From assembly GCA_945888895.1 (NCBI GenBank), contig CAMDAY010000009.1, positions 1 through 20,623 on the forward strand: 20,623 nucleotides of DNA, given 5' to 3'. Positions 14,128 to 20,623 of the stretch are shown here, piece after piece. A model generated the notes under the pieces. That model was not told the origin of the DNA. It saw only the letters and a list, made by a program, of their open reading frames with translations, and searched no databases. Source of the DNA: Dehalococcoides mccartyi (GTDB lineage Bacteria > Chloroflexota > Dehalococcoidia > UBA2979). How positions within the stretch are numbered: position 1 is the first letter of the stretch; each line of letters begins with the position of its first letter. A program made the position numbers and the translations under genes.

Positions 14128-14762
14128 ACCTGAACACCGGCCGCTGGCGTCCGCTGACGGAGGGCTACGGCTTCCTCGCGCCGCTCGCCGCCGCGACACT
14201 CGTGGCCGCCCGCACCGTACCGATGCTCGCACCCGTCCCCGCGGTCCTCGGCGGCCTCATCGCGCTGGCATTCCGCGACCCCGAGCGCGACATCCAGCAG
14301 CGTGCGGGCGCCGTGCTGTCCCCGGCCGACGGACGCGTGCTGCGCGTGAGCGTCGAGTTCGACGAACACTGGCAGACCGAGATGACCGAGATCGCGATCT
14401 TCCTCGCGCTCCAGGACGTGCACGTCCAGCGCATCCCGTTGACGGGTGAGGTCGTCGCGCAGGTGCGCAGGGCGGGCGGTTACAAGCCCGCCATGACCGA
14501 AGCGGCGACGCACGGCAACAACCAGTTCGCGACGTACATCCAGACCGAGCTCGGACCCTGCACCGTGACGCAGATCAGCGGGCTCGTGGCGCGGCGCATC
14601 GTGACGTGGTCGCAGGTCGGCGACCACGTGGAGCAGGGCGAGCGGCTCGGCATGATCAAGTTCGGGTCGCAGGTCACCCTGCGCCTGCCCACCTCGATGC
14701 ACGTGCTCGTCGCCGCCGGCGACCGCGTCACCGGCGGCCTCACCGTCATCGCCGAGGTCTAG
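14124..14762 (+). CDS. psd: Phosphatidylserine decarboxylase (short, PSD-A type) with apparent CTG start
   Basis: This pyruvoyl enzyme (about 212 aa) converts phosphatidylserine to phosphatidylethanolamine. Visible landmarks: an N-terminal LTEGYGFLAP plus membrane helix, FRDPERD (50-56), SPADGRV (66-72, D69), the active-site LQDVHVQRIPLTG (D98, H100), NNQFATYI, and FGS at 180-182, where Ser182 should become the pyruvoyl group after self-cleavage at G181-S182. No in-frame ATG, GTG or TTG occurs between about 14000 and the conserved N-terminus. The CTG at 14124-14126 overlaps the upstream TGA as CTGA, the same geometry as ATGA coupling, so it is taken as the start. A CTG at 14130, a rare ATC at 14112-ish, or a frameshift/sequencing error are alternatives. 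The enzyme assignment is strong; the exact start is not. Confidence 0.88.
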   Translation: MNLNTGRWRPLTEGYGFLAPLAAATLVAARTVPMLAPVPAVLGGLIALAFRDPERDIQQRAGAVLSPADGRVLRVSVEFDEHWQTEMTEIAIFLALQDVHVQRIPLTGEVVAQVRRAGGYKPAMTEAATHGNNQFATYIQTELGPCTVTQISGLVARRIVTWSQVGDHVEQGERLGMIKFGSQVTLRLPTSMHVLVAAGDRVTGGLTVIAEV

Positions 14763-14845
14763 CGGCGGGCGCGTAGCCCTCGACGGGTGCGAGTGACCTC
14801 GACGAGGCGGCATGACACGGCCAGGCCTTCAGCGTCCCAGCCACG

Positions 14846-14963
14846 GAACCCTCACCGCCCTCTTCCCATGCATGTGCGAGGGTTCTGAGCACTCCGTCTC
14901 GCGCCTGCTCCGCGTTCTGACCCCCGCTCCCCGTCGAGAGAGAGGGTTGGAGTGAGGGCACTT
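14846..14963. repeat. Possible second type of inverted repeat in a convergent gap
   Basis: The 228-bp gap between psd and the enoyl-CoA hydratase holds a palindromic area. GAACCCTC (14846-14853) pairs with GAGGGTTC (14878-14885) across a 24-nt loop. The outer ends, CCCTCACCGCCCTCT on the left and the complement of AGAGGGTTGGAGTGAGGG on the right, are an imperfect inverted pair. It may be a worn dispersed repeat or simply the terminator area for two convergent genes. It is not clearly homologous to the elements at 2065 and 7079. Confidence 0.35.
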
Positions 14964-14990
14964 CCGGCCCCCGCTCCTGTGCAGCGAGAG

Positions 14991-15788
14991 CTACCGGCCC
15001 ACGAACTTGGCGGGGCGCTTCTCGCGGAACGAGGCGCGGCCCTCGGCGGCATCCTCGGAGATGCGGATCTGGTTCTGCGCGGCCCACTCGAACTCGATCT
15101 GCGTCTGGGGCGTCGCGAGGTAGGAATGCTGGATCTCGCGCTTCATCCACATGTAGGACAGCGGCGGACCTTCCACGAGTTGCCGGGCGACCTCGAACGC
15201 TCGTGCGTCCGGGTCGTCGACGAGGGCGTTGCCGAGGCCGATGGCCACGGCCTCCTCAGCGAGGACGTCCCGGCTCGTGTAGAGCAGCTCGAGGGCCTTC
15301 GCGGGGCCGACCAGGCGCGGGAGCCAGTAGGTGAGACCGCAGTCGGGGCTGAGGGCTCGGCGCGCGAAGACGGTGATGAAACGGGCGTTCGGGCCCAGGA
15401 AGCGCATGTCGAACGAGCTGGCGAGGGCGAAGCCGGCTCCGGCGGTGACACCGTTGATCGAGGCGATGGTCGGCTTGTCGATCTTCGACATCGTCATGCC
15501 CATGACGGACATGCCCATCGAGTCGGTCTTGGTCGCCTCAGGCCGGTCGGGGGGGTTGGTGGGGTCGCGGTCGACGATGTCGGCACCCGAGGAGAAGCCC
15601 CGGCCGGAGTGGGTGCAGACGACCACGCGGACGTCCGAGTCCACCTGGAGGCGGCGACCGAGCTCCACGATCTCCCAGAAGGTCGTCGTGCGCATCGCGT
15701 TGAGGCGCTCCGGGCGCATGATCTGGAAGTGCCCGATGCCGTCCTTGACCTCGACCTGCAGGTCTTCGAAATCGCTGTAGTCCACCAT
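14991..15788 (-). CDS. Enoyl-CoA hydratase/isomerase family protein
   Basis: This crotonase-fold protein (265 aa) acts on acyl-CoA thioesters. The first oxyanion-hole segment is GRGFSSGADI (62-71), the second NGVTAGAGFALASSFDMRF (112-130). The position of the first catalytic Glu of hydratases is hydrophobic here. The later segment LSPDCGLTYWLPRLVG (146-161) has D149, as in PaaG-type ring-enoyl-CoA isomerases rather than the Glu of true hydratases, so isomerase or another crotonase chemistry is more likely than plain hydration. A Met-rich insertion (MGMSVMGMTM, 91-100) is unusual. ATG start with GAGGAGG very close upstream. It is convergent with psd and divergent from the second MmgE/PrpD gene. 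The family is certain; the reaction is not. Confidence 0.93.
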   Translation of the reverse strand: MVDYSDFEDLQVEVKDGIGHFQIMRPERLNAMRTTTFWEIVELGRRLQVDSDVRVVVCTHSGRGFSSGADIVDRDPTNPPDRPEATKTDSMGMSVMGMTMSKIDKPTIASINGVTAGAGFALASSFDMRFLGPNARFITVFARRALSPDCGLTYWLPRLVGPAKALELLYTSRDVLAEEAVAIGLGNALVDDPDARAFEVARQLVEGPPLSYMWMKREIQHSYLATPQTQIEFEWAAQNQIRISEDAAEGRASFREKRPAKFVGR

Positions 15789-15882
15789 GGCCTCCTCGGT
15801 TCGGGGACAGCATCGCCGGGGCGCGGGCGGTGGACAAGCGCGGCTCTACACCCCAAATCCCATGTTCTTCGTGCGTCCCGCG

Positions 15883-15916
15883 TGCTATAAGCACCTTAAT
15901 CCTAAGGGGGAGGATT
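15883..15916 (+). promoter_or_regulatory. Extended -10 promoter and adjoining palindrome upstream of the MmgE/PrpD-transporter operon
   Basis: TGCTATAAG (15883-15891) fits an extended -10 element (TGnTATAAT with one mismatch); no good -35 accompanies it. Directly downstream, near the expected transcript start, AATCCT (15898-15903) and AGGATT (15911-15916) form a 6-bp inverted repeat around a G-rich centre. That palindrome could be a repressor site or a 5' leader hairpin. The start codon of the gene is 65 bp further on. Confidence 0.45.
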
Positions 15917-15980
15917 GCGCCGTCGAGGCTGCTCGACGCCTGTCGCCCTCCCACGCGAGCGGGCCTCGAGAGGCGAGTGC

Positions 15981-17333
15981 ATGACGATTGCGGGCGATCT
16001 GGCGGCGTTCCTGACGAAGACCGAGGTTTCGGACCTGCCGCCCCTCGCGCTGGAGCGCGCCCAGATGAGCATCGCGAGCACCATCGCCAGCGCGGCGATG
16101 GGCTTCGACATCGAGTCGTCGAGGATCATCCGCGACATCGCGAAGGAGCAGGGCGGCACGCCCGAGGCGACCGTCTGGTTCGATGGCGCGAAGCTCCCCG
16201 CCGTCGAGGCGGGACGCGTCAACGCGATCGCCAGCGACGCCGCCGCCTCTGACGACAGCGACCTGCGCCAGATCGCGCACATCGGCACCATCATCAGCGC
16301 CACCTCGATCGCTGTCGCGGAGCGCCTCGGCAAGTCGGGCGCCGATGTGCTCGGCGCAATGGTGCTGGGCTACGAGGCCGCAGGCCGCATCGACGAGTCG
16401 CTGACGCCGGGCCGCATGCAAGAGGGCTTCCACGGGTCGGTATCCACCGTCTTCGGCGGCACCGTTGCGACCGGCAAGCTGCTCGGGCTGAACGCGGCGC
16501 AGATGGAGCAGGCGATCGCGATCGCCGCGACCTCCATCGGGGGCATCGCGATCGCCGCGAACACCTCGTGGGCGCGTGAGTACCACGCGAACATGTCGGC
16601 GCAGGCCGGTGTGCAGGCGGCGTTCGCCGCGCAGCGCGGCTTCATCGCCGAGGCGAGCGTCCTCGAGGCGCCGAAGGGCTTCCTCGACGCGCTGGGCGGC
16701 ATCGAGCGCGAAGTAATCACGAAGGACCTCGGCCAGTCGTGGGACATCGTGACCGACATGGCGATCAAGCTCGTGCCGGGCGGTCACCCGTTCCACGCGA
16801 TCGCGGAGGCCGCGGCCAACGCCGCGACCGAGGGCAACGTCGACCCGAGCGAGGTCGCCTCGATCATGATCTCGGGCGACCAGTTCAAGAACTGGCACGG
16901 CCCCGCGCATCCTCGCGACCTCATCGGCGCGGCACACAGCGTCATCTACTTCGTCGCCTCCGCGGTCGCGGACCGCGGCTTCGGCTGGGCCCACGCGACC
17001 GAGGCAAAGATGAACGACCCGGTGATCAACGCGCTCGCGGACAAGGTCATCATGGACCCGAACCCGGCACCGTTGCCGGACCGCTTCACGCACCGCCACG
17101 GCGGCACCGTGATCATCACCATGAAGAACGGCCAGACGTACTCCAACACCTGCGAAGCACCCCGAGGATCGGGGCCGCGCGGCGTGGACTGGGTGGACGT
17201 CGACGCCAAGTACCGCAGACTCGTCCCGCTGTCCGGCCTCGCGCCAGACAAGGTCGAGGAGAGCCTGCAGGTTGTTCACGACTTCACCGCGGTGAAGTCC
17301 ATGTCGGAGCTTACGAGCCTGCTGCTGAAGTAA
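15981..17333 (+). CDS. MmgE/PrpD family protein (second copy, atypical active site)
   Basis: This 450-aa protein aligns along its whole length with the MmgE/PrpD family, but its conserved N-terminal site is altered. Where the first copy in this window (3604-4980) has NGMMAHADETDDSH, this one reads NAIASDAAASDDSD. So H92, D94 and H100 of the first copy correspond to D86, A88 and D94 here, while D91-D92 and H100 of the second pair are kept. Other blocks are intact: GYEAAGRI, FHGSVSTVFGGTVATGKLLGL and the KLVPGGHPFHAIAEAAANAA core. The ATG follows a weak GAGAGG; a TTG at 15915 adds unsupported residues. It precedes a peptide-type ABC importer by 62 bp, so it may process the imported compound. 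Family secure, activity doubtful or changed. Confidence 0.9.
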   Translation: MTIAGDLAAFLTKTEVSDLPPLALERAQMSIASTIASAAMGFDIESSRIIRDIAKEQGGTPEATVWFDGAKLPAVEAGRVNAIASDAAASDDSDLRQIAHIGTIISATSIAVAERLGKSGADVLGAMVLGYEAAGRIDESLTPGRMQEGFHGSVSTVFGGTVATGKLLGLNAAQMEQAIAIAATSIGGIAIAANTSWAREYHANMSAQAGVQAAFAAQRGFIAEASVLEAPKGFLDALGGIEREVITKDLGQSWDIVTDMAIKLVPGGHPFHAIAEAAANAATEGNVDPSEVASIMISGDQFKNWHGPAHPRDLIGAAHSVIYFVASAVADRGFGWAHATEAKMNDPVINALADKVIMDPNPAPLPDRFTHRHGGTVIITMKNGQTYSNTCEAPRGSGPRGVDWVDVDAKYRRLVPLSGLAPDKVEESLQVVHDFTAVKSMSELTSLLLK

Positions 17334-17360
17334 CGGCAGCGTCTCGTCATCTCGCATCTG

Positions 17361-17376
17361 CCGTCCGGGGGGACGG
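17361..17376 (+). other. Short hairpin in the MmgE/PrpD-transporter gap
   Basis: CCGTCC (17361-17366) and GGACGG (17371-17376) flank a GGGG loop, 10 bp before the ribosome-binding site of the binding-protein gene. There is no U-tract, so it looks more like a processing or mRNA-stability hairpin inside an operon than a terminator. It could still partly separate expression of the two genes. Confidence 0.4.
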
Positions 17377-17395
17377 TTGAGTACCGGAGGGAACC

Positions 17396-19093
17396 ATGGA
17401 ACAGAACGCATATTGGAATAGGCCGTCGCGCCGCCAGGTGCTGCGCGGTGGGACGATGCTGGGCCTCGGGACCGTCGGGGCAGCCCTGATCGGCTGCAGC
17501 TCGGGCGGATCGACGACGACCACCGGCAGCACGCCGGCGGCGAAGTCGGGCAGCCCGGCAGCAGCAGCGAACCCGGGCACGCCGAAGCGTGGCGGCACGT
17601 TCGTCTTCCCGAGCAGCTCGAACCTGCTCGGCTCAACGGATCTCGACCCGCACACGGCGCCCGCCACGGCCGTCATGCAGATCTGGCAGAGCATCTCGCG
17701 CGGTCTGATGCAGATCGACCCGAAGACGAACGCGCCGGCTCCGGACTTCGCCAAGACGGTCGAGCAGCCCGACCCGCTGAAGATCAACATCACGATCCCG
17801 GACGCGAAGTGGGAGAACAAGGACCCGGTGAACGGCCGCAAGGTCACCGCTGCGGACGTGAAGTTCTCCCTCGACCGCATCCGCTCGACGCAGCCGGGCT
17901 TCACGCGCGCCTCGACGATCGCCGCCCTCGACAAGATCGATGTCGTCGACGACACCCACCTGACGCTGACCCTGAAGAAGCCGTCCGTGTCGTTTATGTA
18001 CGGCCTGTCCTTCGGCCTGAACGTGATCGTCGCGCCCGAGGTGGTGACGAAGTTCAAGGACCTGAAGAGCCCGGCCTCGGCCATCGGCTTCGGCCCGTTC
18101 TCCGTGGAGTCGTTCGACCCGAACGTCCAGCTCACGCTGGCTCGACGCTCCGACTCCTGGATGGGCGACCGCCCGTGGGTCGACAAGGTGAAGTACATCA
18201 ACATCCTGGACACGGCCGCGGGCGTCGCCGCCTACCGTGCCGGCCAGATTCACACGATGACCGTTCCGCCGGACCAGCTTGACCAGTTCAAGCGTGACCT
18301 GAAGAACCACAGCTTCGAGACCCGCGGCGGCATCTCGCGCGGCTCGTTCACGCTGCGCATGGACGGCAAGGTGCCGTGGGGCACGGACGTCCGCGTGCGC
18401 CAGGCGCTGAGCCTCGCCGTTGACCGCCAGGAGGCGATCGAGGTCGTCTACTCCGGCCGCGGCAAGCCCGTCGCCACCATCCCGTGGGTCTTCGAAGGCT
18501 TCGCGATCCCACAGGACCAGCTCGGCACCCTGCTGGGCTACAAGAAGGACAAGAACGCCGAGCGCGCAGAGGCGACCAAGCTCCTCCAGGCGGCCGGTCA
18601 GGAGAAGCTGTCCTTCGACATCCTCTCGTCGTCCACCAACCCGACGCCACACATGGCGGCGGCACAGCTGGTTCAGGACAACCTGAAGAAAATCGGCGTC
18701 ACGACAAAGCTCGACTTGATCGAGTTCACCTCGTACAAGAAGCGCGTCGACGACGGCAACTGGACGACGACGACCGACGGGTTCTCCTCCGGCTTCAACC
18801 CGGACGAGCACCTGCGCCAGTACGCGTACACCAAGGGCAGCCGCAATTACGGCGGCTACTCCAATAAGGAGTACGACGCGCTGGTGGACAAGGCCGACAC
18901 CGAGTTCGACCCGAAGGCCCGCGGCGCAACCATGCAGCAGGCACAGAAGATCGCCATCAACGATGTCACCCACGTGTGGCTCGGCTGTGGCGAGGGCGTC
19001 GCTGTCTCACAGCCGTCTGTGAAGAACTACATCCCGACGGGTGAGTTCCCGCAGACGTGGCGCTGGGACCAGCTCTGGCTGGACAACGCCTAA
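17396..19093 (+). CDS. ABC transporter substrate-binding lipoprotein, family 5 (peptide/opine/nickel type), Tat-exported
   Basis: This 565-aa extracytoplasmic solute-binding protein captures a substrate for the two permeases downstream. The N-terminus has a twin-arginine signal SRRQVLRGG (R12-R13), a hydrophobic stretch, and the lipobox LIGC with C34 as the lipidated Cys, followed by a Ser/Thr/Gly/Ala linker to about residue 60. The mature part has family-5 landmarks: KRGGTFVF and LDPHTAPAT, DVKFSLDRI, a central VRQALSLAVDRQEAI block, and NYGGYSNKEYDALVDKA towards the C-terminus. ATG start with GGAGG at 17386-17390. Tat export of this family is common in Chloroflexota and Actinomycetota. Substrate may be a peptide, glycoside or organic acid derivative; sequence does not decide. 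Confidence 0.95.
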   Translation: MEQNAYWNRPSRRQVLRGGTMLGLGTVGAALIGCSSGGSTTTTGSTPAAKSGSPAAAANPGTPKRGGTFVFPSSSNLLGSTDLDPHTAPATAVMQIWQSISRGLMQIDPKTNAPAPDFAKTVEQPDPLKINITIPDAKWENKDPVNGRKVTAADVKFSLDRIRSTQPGFTRASTIAALDKIDVVDDTHLTLTLKKPSVSFMYGLSFGLNVIVAPEVVTKFKDLKSPASAIGFGPFSVESFDPNVQLTLARRSDSWMGDRPWVDKVKYINILDTAAGVAAYRAGQIHTMTVPPDQLDQFKRDLKNHSFETRGGISRGSFTLRMDGKVPWGTDVRVRQALSLAVDRQEAIEVVYSGRGKPVATIPWVFEGFAIPQDQLGTLLGYKKDKNAERAEATKLLQAAGQEKLSFDILSSSTNPTPHMAAAQLVQDNLKKIGVTTKLDLIEFTSYKKRVDDGNWTTTTDGFSSGFNPDEHLRQYAYTKGSRNYGGYSNKEYDALVDKADTEFDPKARGATMQQAQKIAINDVTHVWLGCGEGVAVSQPSVKNYIPTGEFPQTWRWDQLWLDNA

Positions 19094-19202
19094 CTCGCGT
19101 CCCGGCTCTCGCGAATGAGTAGAGCGCATCGAGGTCGTCGGATTCCCGGCGGCCTCGGTGTTCGCTCCCGACAGGCAGCAGCTCAGTAAGGCCCGGTACC
19201 CA

Positions 19203-20153
19203 GTGTCCAGATACGTGATCCGGCGCATCATCCTCACGCTCCCGACCCTTTTCATCGTGAGCGCCATGGTGTTCCTCATCGTGCGCGTCATGCCCGGCGA
19301 CGTGACGAACCTGCTCCTGCAGGACGTGCGGTACTCCAAGACGGACGCGGACAAGCTCCGCGAGCGCCTGGGGATCGACCGCCCGCTCCTCGTGCAGTAC
19401 GGGGACTGGATGGGCGGCGTCCTGACCGGTGACCTGGGCAACTCGCTGGTGAACCAGGACCCCATCATCCGCAAGGTGAAGCAGGCGCTGCCGGTGACGA
19501 TGGAGCTGACGCTCTTCGCGCTGACGTTCACCATGCTCACCGCGATTCCCATCGGCACGCTGGTGGCGGTGAAGCAGGACAAGTGGCCTGACTACGTCGT
19601 CCGAGGCGGCGCGGTCCTGGGGGCGTCGCTCCCGGCGTTCTGGATCGCGACGGTGATGCTCGTGGTCGCTGGGCGGTACTTCGGCTGGTCACCGGACTTC
19701 GAGTACCGGAGCATCGTCAAAGATCCCTTCGCCAACCTCAAGCAGTTCCTGCTCCCGGCGTTCATCCTCGGCATCGCAACGTCGGCCAGCATGCTCCGCC
19801 TGACACGAGGGATGCTGCTCGAGGTGCTGCGGCAGGACTACATCCGGACGGCGTACGCGAAAGGGCTGCGCCAGCGCGTGGTCGTGGTGCGTCACGCGCT
19901 GCGCAACGCGCTGATGCCGGTCGTTACGGTCATCGGCCTGCAGCTCGCGAACCTCCTGAGTGGCACGCTGACGATCGAGATCATCTTCGGCCTCCCCGGC
20001 ATCGGCCGCGTGATGATCGAAGCGATCCAAACGCGTGACTACCCGACGATCCAGACGGTGAACCTCCTGGTCGCCGCCTCCGTCGTCTTCATCAACCTCG
20101 CGGTGGACCTGACCTATGGCTACCTCGACCCGCGCACGAAGGTGAGCGCCTAA
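19203..20153 (+). CDS. ABC transporter permease, DppB/OppB type
   Basis: This inner-membrane permease (316 aa) is the first of the two channel subunits of a family-5 importer. The N-terminus RYVIRRIILTLPTLFIVSAM and then MPGD are diagnostic of the DppB/OppB group, followed by KLRERLGIDRPLLVQYGDW. The cytoplasmic EAA loop that docks the ATPase is YIRTAYAKGLRQRVVVVRHA at about 214-233, then ALMPVV. Six membrane helices fit. GTG at 19203-19205 is preferred because the conserved N-terminus begins there; a GTG at 19158 would add 15 residues and has no better ribosome site. It lies 109 bp after the binding-protein stop and its TAA overlaps the next ATG by one base (TAATG). Confidence 0.93.
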   Translation: MSRYVIRRIILTLPTLFIVSAMVFLIVRVMPGDVTNLLLQDVRYSKTDADKLRERLGIDRPLLVQYGDWMGGVLTGDLGNSLVNQDPIIRKVKQALPVTMELTLFALTFTMLTAIPIGTLVAVKQDKWPDYVVRGGAVLGASLPAFWIATVMLVVAGRYFGWSPDFEYRSIVKDPFANLKQFLLPAFILGIATSASMLRLTRGMLLEVLRQDYIRTAYAKGLRQRVVVVRHALRNALMPVVTVIGLQLANLLSGTLTIEIIFGLPGIGRVMIEAIQTRDYPTIQTVNLLVAASVVFINLAVDLTYGYLDPRTKVSA

Positions 20154-20623
20154 TGGCACAGCAGCCCGCCATCGCAGATACGTTCGCCGTCGCCGCTGTC
20201 CCGCAGCGGCGCGGCCCCATGGGATCACTGCTCAAGTGGGTGCGCCAGAAGCCGCTGGGGGCCTTCGGCGCGGTCGTCATCCTGTTCCTGCTGTTCACGG
20301 CGATCTTCCCAATGGTATTCACCAGCCTGGACCCGACGGCGTTCAGCGGGCTGGAGCGGCTGAAGGCGCCGTCCAGCGCGCACCCGCTGGGCACCGACCA
20401 GTTCGGCCGCGACCAGTTGAGCCGCCTCGTCCACGGCGCGCGCACCTCGGTGTCCGTATCGTTCGGTGCGATCACGATCAGCGTGTTCCTCGCGACGCTG
20501 ATCGGCACGGTCTCGGGATACTTCGGCGGCTGGATCGATGCACTCCTGCAGCGATTCGTCGACGCCGCGATCGCCTTCCCGAACCTGATCGTGCTGATCA
20601 CGCTGGTCGCGGTGCTGGGGGCC
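20153..20623 (+). CDS. ABC transporter permease, DppC/OppC type, 3' end outside window
   Basis: The frame from the ATG at 20153-20155 is open to the last base (157 codons visible). After a soluble N-terminus of about 30 residues comes a first membrane helix (AFGAVVILFLLFTAIFPMV). Next is the diagnostic DppC/OppC segment HPLGTDQFGRDQLSRLVHGA, then RTSVSVSFGAITISVFLATL and GYFGGWIDALLQRFVDAAIA FPNL, the start of the EAA region. It is the second channel subunit of the importer; start and stop overlap (TAATG) couples it to the DppB-type gene. The ATPase genes are expected just beyond the window. Confidence 0.95.
   Translation, partial: MAQQPAIADTFAVAAVPQRRGPMGSLLKWVRQKPLGAFGAVVILFLLFTAIFPMVFTSLDPTAFSGLERLKAPSSAHPLGTDQFGRDQLSRLVHGARTSVSVSFGAITISVFLATLIGTVSGYFGGWIDALLQRFVDAAIAFPNLIVLITLVAVLGA

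Noticed and set aside
15885..17636. A 583-aa minus-strand frame opposite the second MmgE/PrpD gene
   Set aside because: It is the antisense shadow of a conserved enzyme; composition is Arg/Asp/Val-rich and no ribosome site or domain supports it.

Overview
The window is dense, high-G+C bacterial DNA (about two thirds G+C by eye) with short operons, many GTG starts and clear Shine-Dalgarno sites. The content is a typical mix for a heterotrophic bacterium with many paralogous acyl-CoA and keto-acid enzymes: two MmgE/PrpD proteins, two class III CoA-transferases, an RraA-fold protein, a PhzF-fold protein, an aldo/keto reductase, an SDR, an enoyl-CoA hydratase/isomerase and a peptide-type ABC importer. 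With the bacterial SUI1 protein, the CoxG-type protein and the NnrS-like membrane protein, this would fit a Chloroflexota (Dehalococcoidia-like) genome. That placement is inference from gene content only; no rRNA or taxonomic marker is present.

Layout. 1-375 is the 3' end of a CoxG/SRPBCC protein. 385-1934 (minus) is an RraA-family then PhzF-family pair. 2065-2339 is a structured inverted-repeat element. 2445-2996 is a BdbC/DsbB thiol oxidoreductase. 2993-6038 (minus) reads aldo/keto reductase, MmgE/PrpD, unknown protein. 6144-7036 is a tightly coupled CinA-like plus SUI1 pair. 7079-7375 is a second copy of the inverted-repeat element in the opposite orientation. 7497-8342 is an SDR, closed by a hairpin and facing a 12-TM NnrS-like protein (8416-9789, minus). 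10028-12576 holds two overlapping class III CoA-transferase genes ending in a good terminator. 12828-14762 is a phospholipid operon: phosphatidylserine synthase, a PmtA-like methyltransferase and phosphatidylserine decarboxylase. 14991-15788 (minus) is an enoyl-CoA hydratase/isomerase. 15981-20623 is a second MmgE/PrpD followed by a Tat-exported lipoprotein binding protein and two ABC permeases, the last cut by the window edge.

How it fits together. The phospholipid operon can make phosphatidylethanolamine from CDP-diacylglycerol and serine, and perhaps methylate it towards phosphatidylcholine. The remaining enzymes look like pieces of catabolic routes for carboxylic acids through CoA thioesters, with an importer beside one MmgE/PrpD gene; the substrates cannot be read from sequence.

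The points most worth a second look are the two homologous 275-300 bp palindromic elements whose internal stems differ in sequence but stay paired, the CoA-transferase pair in which only the second protein keeps the catalytic-type Asp, a phosphatidylserine decarboxylase gene with no ordinary start codon (apparently CTG in a CTGA stop/start overlap), and a second MmgE/PrpD protein and a CinA-like protein that have each lost family-typical residues. I saw no CRISPR array, tRNA, rRNA, transposase or defence system.
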